Of a stretch of 57,341 bases of DNA, positions 41,303-51,481 are shown one piece after another. Source of the stretch: Streptomyces cellulosae (lineage in GTDB: Bacteria; Actinomycetota; Actinomycetes; Streptomycetales; Streptomycetaceae); contig BNBH01000038.1 of NCBI GenBank assembly GCA_014655195.1, positions 1-57,341 on the forward strand, read 5' to 3'. The notes under the pieces are model-generated. The model had not been told where the DNA came from and did not search any database. It saw only the letters and a program-made list of their open reading frames with translations. Within the stretch, counting starts at the first letter, position 1. Each line of letters opens with the position of its first letter. A program made the position numbers and the translations under genes.

Positions 41303-42085
41303 CTACAGCGGTGTGACGTACGCCCCCGAGATGCCGCCGTCGACGAGGAAGTCGGTGGCGTTGACGAAGGACGAGTCGTCGCTGGCCAGGAAGGCGACGG
41401 CGGCGGCGATCTCCTCGGCCTCGGCGAACCGGCCGAGCGGGATGTGCACCAGCCGGCGTGCGGCCCGCTCCGGATCCTTGGCGAACAGCTCCTGGAGCAG
41501 CGGGGTGTTGACCGGTCCGGGGCACAGCGCGTTGACCCGGATGCCCTCACGGGCGAACTGCACGCCCAGCTCACGGGACATCGCGAGGACGCCGCCCTTG
41601 GAGGCGGTGTAAGAGATCTGGGAGGTCGCCGCACCCATGCGGGCCACGAAGGACGCGGTGTTGATGATGGAGCCCCTGCGCTGCTCGCGCATGTAGGGGA
41701 TGGCGGCCTTGCAGCACAGGTAGACGGAGGTGAGGTTGACCTCCTGGACCCGCCTCCACGCCTGAAGGCCCGTCTCCAGGATGGAGTCGTCGTCGGGCGG
41801 CGAGATGCCCGCGTTGTTGAAGGCGACGTCCACGCTGCGGTACGTCTCGTACGCGGTGCGGAACAGCGCCTCGACCTGCTCGGCGTCGGTGACGTCCGTC
41901 TTGACGAAGATGCCGCCGGTCTCCTCGGCTGCGGCCTTGCCGCGGACCTCGTCGACGTCCGCGCAGACCACGTTCGCCCCCTCGGAGGCGAGGCGGCGCG
42001 CGGAGGCGAGCCCGATGCCGCTGCCGGCTCCGGTGACGACGGCGGTGCGGCCGGTCAGGCGGCGGCAGATGATGTCCTCGCTCAT
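41303..42085 (-). CDS. Short-chain dehydrogenase/reductase
   Basis: 260 residues of a classical SDR: the cofactor loop TGAGSGIG (about 19-26), CADVDE after the second strand (favouring NAD), FNNAGIS, catalytic Ser (NTASF), YTASK and a C-terminal DGGISGAY. It is the last gene of a leftward run with aldehyde dehydrogenase and GlnA4, 6 bases past the aldehyde dehydrogenase stop, so it likely takes part in ethanolamine or amine catabolism. The precise substrate is unknown. Confidence 0.88.
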   Translation of the reverse strand: MSEDIICRRLTGRTAVVTGAGSGIGLASARRLASEGANVVCADVDEVRGKAAAEETGGIFVKTDVTDAEQVEALFRTAYETYRSVDVAFNNAGISPPDDDSILETGLQAWRRVQEVNLTSVYLCCKAAIPYMREQRRGSIINTASFVARMGAATSQISYTASKGGVLAMSRELGVQFAREGIRVNALCPGPVNTPLLQELFAKDPERAARRLVHIPLGRFAEAEEIAAAVAFLASDDSSFVNATDFLVDGGISGAYVTPL

Positions 42086-42091
42086 GTGCGG

Positions 42092-43468
42092 TCAGGCCTC
42101 CGTGCTGATGAAGACGTTCTTGGTTTCGGTGAAGGCGGTCAGGGCGTCCGGGCCCAGCTCGCGGCCCACGCCGGACTGCTTGAACCCGCCGAAGGGGGTC
42201 CAGTAGCGCACGCTCGCATGGGAGTTGACGGACAGGTTCCCGGCGCGTACGGCGCGGGAGACGCGCAGGGCGCGGCCGACGTCCCGGGTCCACAGCGAGC
42301 CGGCGAGTCCGTAGTCGGTGGCGTTGGCGAGGCGGACGGCGTCGGCCTCGTCGTCGAAGGGGAGGACGACGGCGACGGGTCCGAAGACCTCCTCGACGGC
42401 GACCCGGTCGCCGGGGTCCACGCCGGTCAGGACGGTGGGCGGGAACCAGTAGCCGGGGCCCTCGGGAGCCTTGCCGCGGATGCCGTCGAGGGTGTCGGGG
42501 ACGTAGGAGCGGACGCGGTCGAGCTGGGTGCGGGAGATCAGCGGGCCCATGTCGACGTCCTCGTCGCCGCCGGGGTCGCCGACGCGGACGGCCTCGATCG
42601 CGGGGGCGAGCAGCTCCAGGAAGCGGTCGTACGCGGTCCGTTCGACGAGCACACGGGTGCGGGCGCAGCAGTCCTGTCCGGCGTTGTCCAGGAAGGACAT
42701 GGGTGCGGCGGCCGCGGCGGCCTCCAGGTCGGCGTCGGCGAAGACGATGTTGGGGCTTTTGCCGCCGAGTTCGAGGGTGACCCGCTTGAGGTGGGCGGCG
42801 CCCTTGGCCCACACCTGTTTGCCGACGGCCGTCGACCCGGTGAACACGATCTTGGCGACGCCGGGGTGTTCGACGAGGGCGTTCCCGGCGACCGCGCCGT
42901 GTCCGGGCAGCACCTGGAACAGGCCCGCGGGGAGCCCGGCCTCCAGGGCGAGTTCGGCGAGGCGCAGGGCGGTGAGGGGGGTCGTCTCGGCGGGCTTGAG
43001 GAGGACGGCGTTGCCGGCGGCGAGGGCGGGTGCGGTGCCCCAGGCCGCGATGGGCATGGGGAAGTTCCAGGGCGCGATGACGCCGACGACGCCGAGGGGT
43101 TCGAGGAAGGTGACGTCGACGCCGCCCGGGACCGGGATCTGGCGGCCGGTGAGGCGTTCCACTCCCCCGGCCGCGTAGTCGAGCAGGTCGCGGACGTTGC
43201 CCGCCTCCCAGCGGGCGTTGCCCAGGGTGTGGCCGGCCTCGCGGACCTCCAGCCGGGCGAGTTCCTCGACGTGGTCGTCGACGGCGGCGGCGAACCGGCG
43301 CAGCAGACGGGCGCGTTCGCCGGGCGCGAGGGCGGCCCAGACGGTCTGGGCGCGGGCCGCGCGGGCGACGGCGGCGTCCACGTCGGCGGGGCTCGCGGCC
43401 GGGACGGTGGCGATGACCTCCTCGGTGGCGGGGTTGCGCACCTGGAGCTCGGCGGACTGGTCGGACAC
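42092..43468 (-). CDS. Aldehyde dehydrogenase
   Basis: 458 residues. Typical parts are the Rossmann region PWNFPMPIAAWGTAPALAAG, FTGSTAVGKQV, the general base Glu in LELGGKSPN, the nucleophile in NAGQDCCARTRV and GPVAVVLPF near the end. It oxidises an aldehyde to an acid with NAD(P). The GTG at 43468 is preceded by GAGG, and the gene begins 8 bases after the glnA4 stop. In this setting it may oxidise the gamma-glutamylated aldehyde formed from ethanolamine or an amine. Confidence 0.92.
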   Translation of the reverse strand: MSDQSAELQVRNPATEEVIATVPAASPADVDAAVARAARAQTVWAALAPGERARLLRRFAAAVDDHVEELARLEVREAGHTLGNARWEAGNVRDLLDYAAGGVERLTGRQIPVPGGVDVTFLEPLGVVGVIAPWNFPMPIAAWGTAPALAAGNAVLLKPAETTPLTALRLAELALEAGLPAGLFQVLPGHGAVAGNALVEHPGVAKIVFTGSTAVGKQVWAKGAAHLKRVTLELGGKSPNIVFADADLEAAAAAAPMSFLDNAGQDCCARTRVLVERTAYDRFLELLAPAIEAVRVGDPGGDEDVDMGPLISRTQLDRVRSYVPDTLDGIRGKAPEGPGYWFPPTVLTGVDPGDRVAVEEVFGPVAVVLPFDDEADAVRLANATDYGLAGSLWTRDVGRALRVSRAVRAGNLSVNSHASVRYWTPFGGFKQSGVGRELGPDALTAFTETKNVFISTEA

Positions 43469-43476
43469 TCGGGGCC

Positions 43477-44847
43477 TCACATGCGTTCGAAGGAGCGGCG
43501 CAGCTCCCAGTCGGTGACCGCGGCGTCGAAGGCGTCGATCTCGACGCGCGCCATGTTGCGGTAGTGGGCGACGACCTCCTCGCCGAAGGCCGCCTTGGCG
43601 ATCTCGCTGCGCTCCCACAGCTCGGCGGCCTCGCGCAGCGTGGTGGGGACGTGCTCGAAGCCGGCGGTGTAGGCGTTGCCCGCGCATGCCTCGGGGAGTT
43701 CGAGGCGCTGCTCGATGCCGTGCAGGCCCGCGGCGACCATGCCGGCCACGGCCAGGTAGGGGTTGACGTCGCCGCCGGGCAGCCGGTTCTCGAAGCGCAG
43801 GGAGCGGCCGTGGCCGACGACGCGCAGCGCGCAGGTGCGGTTGTCGTGGCCCCAGGCGACGGCTGTCGGGGCGAAGGAACCCGGCTGGAACCGCTTGTAG
43901 CTGTTGATGTGCGGGGCGTGGAGCAGGGAGAACTCGCGGAGCGCGGCGAGCTGTCCGGCGAGGAAGTGCCGCATCACCTCGGACATGCTGTCCGGGTCCT
44001 CCGCCGACTCCGGCATGGCGCTCTCCCCGCCGAGGTCGGCGAGGGAGAGGTGGATGTGGCAGGAGTTGCCCTCGCGTTCGTTGTACTTGGCCATGAAGGT
44101 GATCGAGACGCCCTCCTGGGCGGCGATCTCCTTGGCTCCGGTCTTGTAGATCACGTGCTGGTCGCAGGTGACCAGGGCCTCGTCGTAGCGGAAGGCGATC
44201 TCGTGCTGGCCGGGGTTGCACTCGCCCTTGGCGGACTCGACGGTGAGTCCGGCGCCGGACATCTCGTTGCGGATGCGGCGCAGCAGGGGCTCGATGCGGC
44301 CGGTGCCGAGCACCGAGTAGTCGATGTTGTACTGGTTGGCCGGGGTGAGGCCCCGGTAGCCGGCGTCCCATGCCTGTTCGTAGGTGTCCTTGAAGACGAT
44401 GAACTCCAGCTCGGTGCCGACCTGGGCGGTGTAGCCGAGGGCGGCGAGCCGGTCGAGCTGCCGGCGCAGTATCTGGCGGGGCGCGGCGGCCACCGGGGAG
44501 CCGTCGGCCCAGGCGAGGTCGGCGGTGACCATCGCGGTGCCCTCGTTCCAGGGGACGCGGCGCAGGGTGTCCAGGTCCGGGTACATGGCGAAGTCGCCGT
44601 AGCCGGTCTCCCAGGACGACATGGCGTAGCCGTCGACGGTGTTCATGTCGGCGTCCACGGCGAGCAGGTAGTTGCAGCCCTCGGTGCCGTGGTGGAGGAC
44701 CTCGTCGAGGAAGAAGCGGGCCGCGAACCGCTTGCCCTGGAGGCGGCCTTGCATGTCGGGGAAGGCCAGGACGACAGTGTCGATCTCGCCGCCCGCGACG
44801 AGGGCGTGCAGCTCCTCGACGGGAAGCGGGGGTGTGCGGTCTGCCAC
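43477..44847 (-). CDS. glnA4: Glutamine synthetase-like gamma-glutamylethanolamide synthetase
   Basis: 456 residues of the type III GS-like group: EFIVFKDTYEQAWDAGYRGL, GECNPGQHEIAFRYD, AKYNEREGNSCHIHLSL and RFENRLPGGDVNPYLAVAGM cover the ATP- and metal-binding sites. The gene order with aldehyde dehydrogenase, GntR/FCD regulator, permease and amidotransferase matches S. coelicolor glnA4 (SCO1613), whose product glutamylates ethanolamine. The GTG at 44847 has GGAGG 7 bases upstream. It is divergent from the regulator. Assignment to GlnA4 over other GS-like paralogues rests on this context. Confidence 0.85.
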   Translation of the reverse strand: MADRTPPLPVEELHALVAGGEIDTVVLAFPDMQGRLQGKRFAARFFLDEVLHHGTEGCNYLLAVDADMNTVDGYAMSSWETGYGDFAMYPDLDTLRRVPWNEGTAMVTADLAWADGSPVAAAPRQILRRQLDRLAALGYTAQVGTELEFIVFKDTYEQAWDAGYRGLTPANQYNIDYSVLGTGRIEPLLRRIRNEMSGAGLTVESAKGECNPGQHEIAFRYDEALVTCDQHVIYKTGAKEIAAQEGVSITFMAKYNEREGNSCHIHLSLADLGGESAMPESAEDPDSMSEVMRHFLAGQLAALREFSLLHAPHINSYKRFQPGSFAPTAVAWGHDNRTCALRVVGHGRSLRFENRLPGGDVNPYLAVAGMVAAGLHGIEQRLELPEACAGNAYTAGFEHVPTTLREAAELWERSEIAKAAFGEEVVAHYRNMARVEIDAFDAAVTDWELRRSFERM

Positions 44848-44932
44848 GGGAGGGCCTCCTCGGGCTTCTTCGGTCAGCCGGGAGCCATAAGGTATTGCCG
44901 GGAACCATTGCTTGGGAAGGGGGCACGACCAG

Positions 44933-45667
<735 letters not shown>

Positions 45668-45824
45668 CGGTGTGGCGCGCGGCGGGTGCGGGCAGGGTTT
45701 ACCGCGGCTTAACGCACGGGGGTTGCGCTCACGTCCGGTACGCCACGAAGGTATGGGCCCACAAAGGTCTGGGTCCGTTCCATTACCACCTTCCGCGCCA
45801 CACCGCCTCCTGGGGAGCCGTGCC

Positions 45825-47270
<1,446 letters not shown>

Positions 47271-47288
47271 GGAAGAGGAGGTGCCCGG

Positions 47289-47975
47289 GTGTCGGGCAGG
47301 CCACTGATCGGCATCAGTACGTACGCGGAGTCGGGCGTGCGGTGGGGCGTGTGGCAGCTGGACGCCACGCTGCTGCCGGCCGGGTATCCGCGGCTGGTGC
47401 AGCGGGCGGGCGGACTCGCGGCGATGCTTCCGCCGGACGCGCCGGAGCACGCGGCGGCGGCCGTGGCCCGGCTGGACGGCCTGGTCATCGCGGGCGGCCC
47501 GGACGTGGAACCCGTCCACTACGGCGCCGAGCCCGACCCGCGCACGGGGCCTCCGGCCCGGGCCCGGGACGCCTGGGAACTGGCGCTGATCCGCGCCGCC
47601 CTGGAGCGGGGCGTGCCCCTGCTCGGCATCTGCCGGGGCATGCAGCTGCTGAACGTCGCCCTGGGCGGCACCCTGGTCCAGCACATCGACGGCCACGCGG
47701 AGGTCCCGGGCGTCTTCGGCCACCACCCGGTCGAGCCGGTCCCGGGAACGCGGTACGCGGAGGCGGTCCCCGAGGGAACGTCGGTCCCGACCTACCACCA
47801 CCAGGCGGTCGACCGCCTGGGCGCCGGCCTGCTCCCGTCCGCGTACGCGGAGGACGGCACGGTGGAGGCGGTCGAACGGCCGGACGGCCCTTGGGTGGTG
47901 GGGGTGCAGTGGCATCCGGAGATGGGGGAGGACGAGCGGGTGGTGCGGGCGCTGATCAGGGCGGCGGGGGGCTGA
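47289..47975 (+). CDS. Class I glutamine amidotransferase, gamma-glutamyl hydrolase (PuuD-like)
   Basis: 228 residues. The triad is visible: Cys in LLGICRGMQLLNVALGG, and His-x-Glu in VGVQWHPEMGE. GPDVEPVHYGAEP and THHQAVDRL-like YHHQAVDRL are typical of gamma-glutamyl-GABA hydrolases. It should remove the glutamyl group after oxidation, closing the pathway started by GlnA4. The GTG follows AGGAGG by 7 bases and lies 18 bases after the permease stop, so the two form an operon. Confidence 0.9.
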   Translation: MSGRPLIGISTYAESGVRWGVWQLDATLLPAGYPRLVQRAGGLAAMLPPDAPEHAAAAVARLDGLVIAGGPDVEPVHYGAEPDPRTGPPARARDAWELALIRAALERGVPLLGICRGMQLLNVALGGTLVQHIDGHAEVPGVFGHHPVEPVPGTRYAEAVPEGTSVPTYHHQAVDRLGAGLLPSAYAEDGTVEAVERPDGPWVVGVQWHPEMGEDERVVRALIRAAGG

Positions 47976-48386
47976 AGGGGGGCGGGCCTCCGGCGGCAGC
48001 GCGGGGTGCCGATGCAGCGCCCTTGGGACACGAGCGCCCTGCCGGGGGCCGGACCGGGCTCGCGTCGGGCTCGGCACCCAAGGCACCGGCCTCATGCGGT
48101 ACGGAGCCATGGCCCATGGCAGACGGGAACCCGCCCCGCCCCCGGCCACCCCGGCGCGCCGGGCCTCTCGGGCCGTGCGCCTGCCCGTCGCCGGGAGCGG
48201 ACTTCCGGACCCTGCGCGGCGACCTCGAGAGTGGCCGCGGACATGCGCTCACCCCGAGGGCGCCGAGGCACAAAGGCCGGCGCGCCCAGCCGCCGTCGGG
48301 CCCGGACCCCGGCTGACGGGCTTCCGCCGGACGCCGAAGACGGGTTGAAGCCCCGCAGGGCCGTGCCGTCCCGCCGGGACGACACT
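47976..48386. other. Gene-poor region after the amidotransferase
   Basis: About 410 bases of GC-rich DNA without a convincing gene; open frames here are short, Arg/Pro-rich shadows. It separates the rightward amidotransferase from the leftward LysR gene. Confidence 0.5.
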
Positions 48387-48425
48387 CCCGTCGGCCATCC
48401 CCCGGCCCCGGGGGTGGCCGACGGG
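48387..48425 (-). terminator. Terminator of the LysR gene
   Basis: A 16-base stem (48387-48402 with 48410-48425, one G-T pair) around a seven-base loop, 48 bases after the LysR stop. It may also end transcripts from the left. Confidence 0.7.
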
Positions 48426-48472
48426 CGACTCCGAGGACCACGGCCCTCCTCAGCGGGCGCGAACCCCAGGCG

Positions 48473-49408
48473 TCAGCTGCGCGTCAGCGACAGCAGGTCC
48501 CGGGCCGGGCCCGTCGGGCGGTGACCTGTGGGCCAGACCGCTCGGAGGTCACGGGCCAGGGCGACCGACTGGACCGGGATGCGGACCAGGCGGCGCATCC
48601 CCAGCTCCTCCCCCACCGCCAGTTCGCTCAGCACCGCGGGTCCCGCGCCGCCGACCGCCGCCGCCTTGACCGCCGTCGTCGAGGACAGCTCGATCAGCGG
48701 GCGGGCCAGCCCGCCGAGCGCCGCGTCCAGCACCTGCCGGGTGCCCGAGCCCTCCTCGCGCAGGACCAGCGGGGTGGCCGCCAGTTCCTCCGCCGCGAGG
48801 GGGCGCCTGCGGCGGGCCCAGGGATGCGTGGGGGCCGTGACGACGACCAGGCGGTCGTGGGCGATCACCGCGGAGTCCAGTCCGGCCGGCACCGTCAGCC
48901 CTTCCACGAACCCGAGGTCCGCCTCCCCCGCCAGCAGCCGTTCCGCGACGGCCGTCGAGTTGCCGGCGAGGAGGGACACCGCCGTGTCGGGCCGCTGCGC
49001 GCGCAGCGCGACGAGCCACCCAGGCAGCAGGTACTCGGCGATCGTCATGCTCGCCGCGACCCTCAGCCGTGAGTCCCTGCGGTCCCGCAGCGCCTGCGCG
49101 CCCGCGTCGAACGCCTCGGCCGCCTCGACGATGCGCCGGGCCCAGTCGGTGACGAGGGCGCCCGCGTCGGTGAGCCGGGAGCCGCGGGGCGAGCGGTCGA
49201 CGAGGGCGACGCCGAGCTGCCGTTCCATCGACCGGATCCGGCTGCTCGCGGCGGGCTGGGTGATGCCCAGCTCCCGCGCGGCCCGGCCCAGACTCCCCAC
49301 CCGCGCCACGGCGAGCAGCAGCTCGAGCGCCCCGAGATCGGGCACCCGGTGCGCGAGCGAACCGCCGTTGCCGGGCCGTTCGCCGCCGTGGTCTTCCGTC
49401 CTGCTCAT
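48473..49408 (-). CDS. LysR-family transcriptional regulator
   Basis: 311 residues. The helix-turn-helix (LLLAVARVGSLGRAARELGI, TQPAASSRIRSMERQLGVAL) is followed by a linker helix and a two-lobe effector domain (VAASMTIAEYLLPGWLVALR; EEGSGTRQVLDAALGG). Its ATG lies inside a palindrome, see the operator at 49406. No divergent structural gene is present within 360 bases, unlike most LysR pairs, so the target is unknown. Confidence 0.88.
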   Translation of the reverse strand: MSRTEDHGGERPGNGGSLAHRVPDLGALELLLAVARVGSLGRAARELGITQPAASSRIRSMERQLGVALVDRSPRGSRLTDAGALVTDWARRIVEAAEAFDAGAQALRDRRDSRLRVAASMTIAEYLLPGWLVALRAQRPDTAVSLLAGNSTAVAERLLAGEADLGFVEGLTVPAGLDSAVIAHDRLVVVTAPTHPWARRRRPLAAEELAATPLVLREEGSGTRQVLDAALGGLARPLIELSSTTAVKAAAVGGAGPAVLSELAVGEELGMRRLVRIPVQSVALARDLRAVWPTGHRPTGPARDLLSLTRS

Positions 49409-49422
49409 AAGCCCAGCTTATG
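49406..49422 (-). promoter_or_regulatory. LysR-type palindrome overlapping the lysR start codon
   Basis: CATAAGC, CCA, GCTTATG is a perfect inverted repeat containing a T-N11-A core (49408-49420). The first three bases are the complement of the lysR ATG. A LysR protein bound here would block its own transcription or translation start. Confidence 0.55.
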
Positions 49423-49432
49423 CAACGCGGGG

Positions 49433-49465
49433 CGCGGGCCCGGACGAGCGGCGTCCGGGCCCGCG
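49433..49465. promoter_or_regulatory. Perfect 13-base hairpin upstream of lysR
   Basis: Bases 49433-49445 pair with 49453-49465 around a seven-base loop. It could be a terminator for transcripts arriving from the operon at 49776 or part of the lysR control region. The rest of 49466-49775 shows no gene. Confidence 0.45.
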
Positions 49466-49775
49466 TCCCCGCCTGGCGGAACACACCGCACGCCCCGGGC
49501 AGGCGCCCTCCCCGCCCGCTCGCGGACCCGTGGTCCCGTCCGAGGGAACACGCGGCGTGCCATGCACGCTGCCGGCCGGCACGGTGCGCCCGGGGTGCAG
49601 GCGCCCGCCTCTGCCACTTCCCGCCGCTCCGGCCCGCTCAAGCGGGTTCCGCGCAGCCGCGCACGGTCATCGGCCGTAACGCACCGTCCGCTCGCCCTAC
49701 CCCGGGCGGCGCCCCATGCATGCCCGCCCACAGCTGCCCGCGCCCCGCGCAGCCCACCCACGCGGCGCGTACCGC

Positions 49776-50504
49776 TCAGGCGACGGCCTTCCTCAACTCC
49801 CGCCCCAGCACCCCCGGCGCCTCCGCCAACGACGGCCCGTACCACGTGAGATGGCGTCCGCCCACCAGCGCGCACGGCACCTCGGGGAACGCTCCCGGGC
49901 CGTCGTCCGCCGTGAAGCGGTACGGCTCGTCGGGGAGGACCACCAGGTCCGGGCGCGCCGCGCGCAGGGCGTCGAGCGGGACGCGCGGGTAGCGGTCGGC
50001 GTGGTCGGCGTACAGCGTGTGTACGCCGAGGCGGGCGAGCACGTCGCCCGCGAAGGTGTCGCGGCCGAGCACCATCCACGGGCGGCGCCAGATCGGGACG
50101 ACCGCCGTGCGCGGCTCCTCGAAGGCGGGCGGTGTCTCCCACGCCGTCTCCGCCGCGTCCAGCCAGCCGGGACGGCTCCGCACCCCGCACGCGGCCAGGA
50201 CGCGGTCCAGTTCGGCGAAGGCCTGCGGCAGGGTCCGTACGTGGGTGACCAGCACGTCGACACCGGCCGCGCGCAGGGCGTCCAGGTCACCCGGCCGGTT
50301 CTCCTCCTCGTTGGCGATCACCAGGTCGGGCGCGAGCTCGGTGATGCGGTCCACCGCCGGGTTCTTGGTGCCGCCCACGCGGGCCACGTCGAGCCCGGCA
50401 GGGTGCGTGCACCAGTCGGTCGCCGCGACCAGCGCACCGGGCGCCGACACCGCCACCGCCTCGGTGAGCGAGGGGACGAGGGACACCACGCGCGGGGTGC
50501 TCAT
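49776..50504 (-). CDS. Helical-backbone metal receptor / cobalamin-binding protein (BtuF-like)
   Basis: 242 residues starting STPRVVSLVPSLTEAVAVSA with GALVAATDWCTHPAGLDVAR, VGGTKNPAVDRITELAPDLV and a C-terminal half with RPDLVVLPDEPY: the two-lobed class III binding protein fold joined by a helix. There is no signal peptide or lipobox, so it stays in the cytoplasm, unlike true BtuF. A cofactor-sensing or scavenging role is possible. Its ATG overlaps the stop of the XRE-cupin gene (ATGA). Confidence 0.75.
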   Translation of the reverse strand: MSTPRVVSLVPSLTEAVAVSAPGALVAATDWCTHPAGLDVARVGGTKNPAVDRITELAPDLVIANEEENRPGDLDALRAAGVDVLVTHVRTLPQAFAELDRVLAACGVRSRPGWLDAAETAWETPPAFEEPRTAVVPIWRRPWMVLGRDTFAGDVLARLGVHTLYADHADRYPRVPLDALRAARPDLVVLPDEPYRFTADDGPGAFPEVPCALVGGRHLTWYGPSLAEAPGVLGRELRKAVA

Positions 50505-51073
50505 CGGCGCGGCTTGGTGTCCCGCAGCGCCTCGATGTGCTCGGCGACGGCGACGACCAGCAGCCGGGTCTCCGGCACCGTGGCCCGCCAGCGGTGCCGT
50601 ACGCCCCCGGTGAGGTACAGGGTGTCGCCGCGCCCGAGCCGGTAGGCGCGCCCCTCGGCCTCGATCTCCACGGCGCCTTCCGCGACGTACATCAACTGGT
50701 CGTTCCGGAACTGCAGTTCACGCCCGGCGTCATGGTCGCCGGTGAACTCCTGTGCGTGCATCTGGTGGTGGCCGCGGACCAGGGACCGCACCCGCGGCTC
50801 CTCCCACTCCTCCATGCCCTCGGCACGCACGACGTCCACGCTGCACGCCGGGTCGGCGGCGGCGAGCAGTTCGACCGCGGTGGTGCGCAGCGCGTCGGCG
50901 AGCTTCTCCAGGGAGCTCTGGCTGGGACGTGCGCGCTCGTTCTCGATCTGGCTGAGGAACGGGACCGACAGACCGCTGCGCTCGGCCACGACGGCGAGGG
51001 TGAGGTCCAGCGCGCGGCGTCGCCGCCGCACGGCCGCGCCCACCCGCAAAGGCTGTTCTTTGTGGTCGCCCAT
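50501..51073 (-). CDS. XRE-cupin transcriptional regulator
   Basis: 190 residues. A Cro/C1 helix-turn-helix (LTLAVVAERSGLSVPFLSQI ENERARPSQSSLEKLADAL) precedes a cupin domain with FRNDQLMYVAEGAVEIEAEG and GDTLYLTGGVRHRWRA. Such proteins bind a small ligand through the cupin and often control amine or amino acid genes. The ATG at 51073 has AGGAGG upstream. It is the first gene of a two-gene operon with the binding-protein gene. Confidence 0.85.
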   Translation of the reverse strand: MGDHKEQPLRVGAAVRRRRRALDLTLAVVAERSGLSVPFLSQIENERARPSQSSLEKLADALRTTAVELLAAADPACSVDVVRAEGMEEWEEPRVRSLVRGHHQMHAQEFTGDHDAGRELQFRNDQLMYVAEGAVEIEAEGRAYRLGRGDTLYLTGGVRHRWRATVPETRLLVVAVAEHIEALRDTKPRR

Positions 51074-51404
51074 CGCTCCGGCTCCCTCCTTCGCCGCTCG
51101 TCGCACCCGACCGCCGGGGTTCCGGCGCTCTTCCCTTGCTGAGTTGTCTGCACCCTACGCATGTTCGGCAAACCGTTTCAGGCGCCTGTCACGTCGCCGT
51201 CACGCGCGGCCGGTGCGGACCTCACAGTTCACGCCAGCCGCCCGCCGGTCCCCTCGGCACCCCCCGGATGCGAAAAGGGGTGTTCCCGCCATTGTTCACC
51301 GTGTTCGCCGGAAGGTCACGAGGAGGTCGGGGGAGGTTCGGGCAGGGGTTCACGCTCTGCGGTTGTCCGGATTCCTACGGTGGCGGGGGGCGGCTCCGGA
51401 CGGC
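51074..51404. other. Intergenic region upstream of the XRE-cupin operon
   Basis: About 330 bases with no convincing gene. It holds the leftward promoter of the XRE-cupin gene; I could not place boxes reliably. Confidence 0.45.
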
Positions 51405-51457
51405 GCGAGGGGCGGGTCCGGGCGCCCCTCGGGGACGCTCCGGGACCCGCCCCTCGC
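51405..51457 (-). terminator. Terminator of the glycine betaine transporter operon
   Basis: A 15-base perfect stem (GCGAGGGGCGGGTCC at 51405-51419 with 51443-51457), 24 bases beyond the permease stop on the minus strand. Confidence 0.75.
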
Positions 51458-51481
51458 AGGACGTGACCGGTACGGCGACGG

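Noticed and set aside
48006..48524. Short plus-strand frame of 172 codons in the gap after the amidotransferase
   Set aside because: Arg/Pro/Gly-rich, no ribosome site, and overlaps the LysR terminator.
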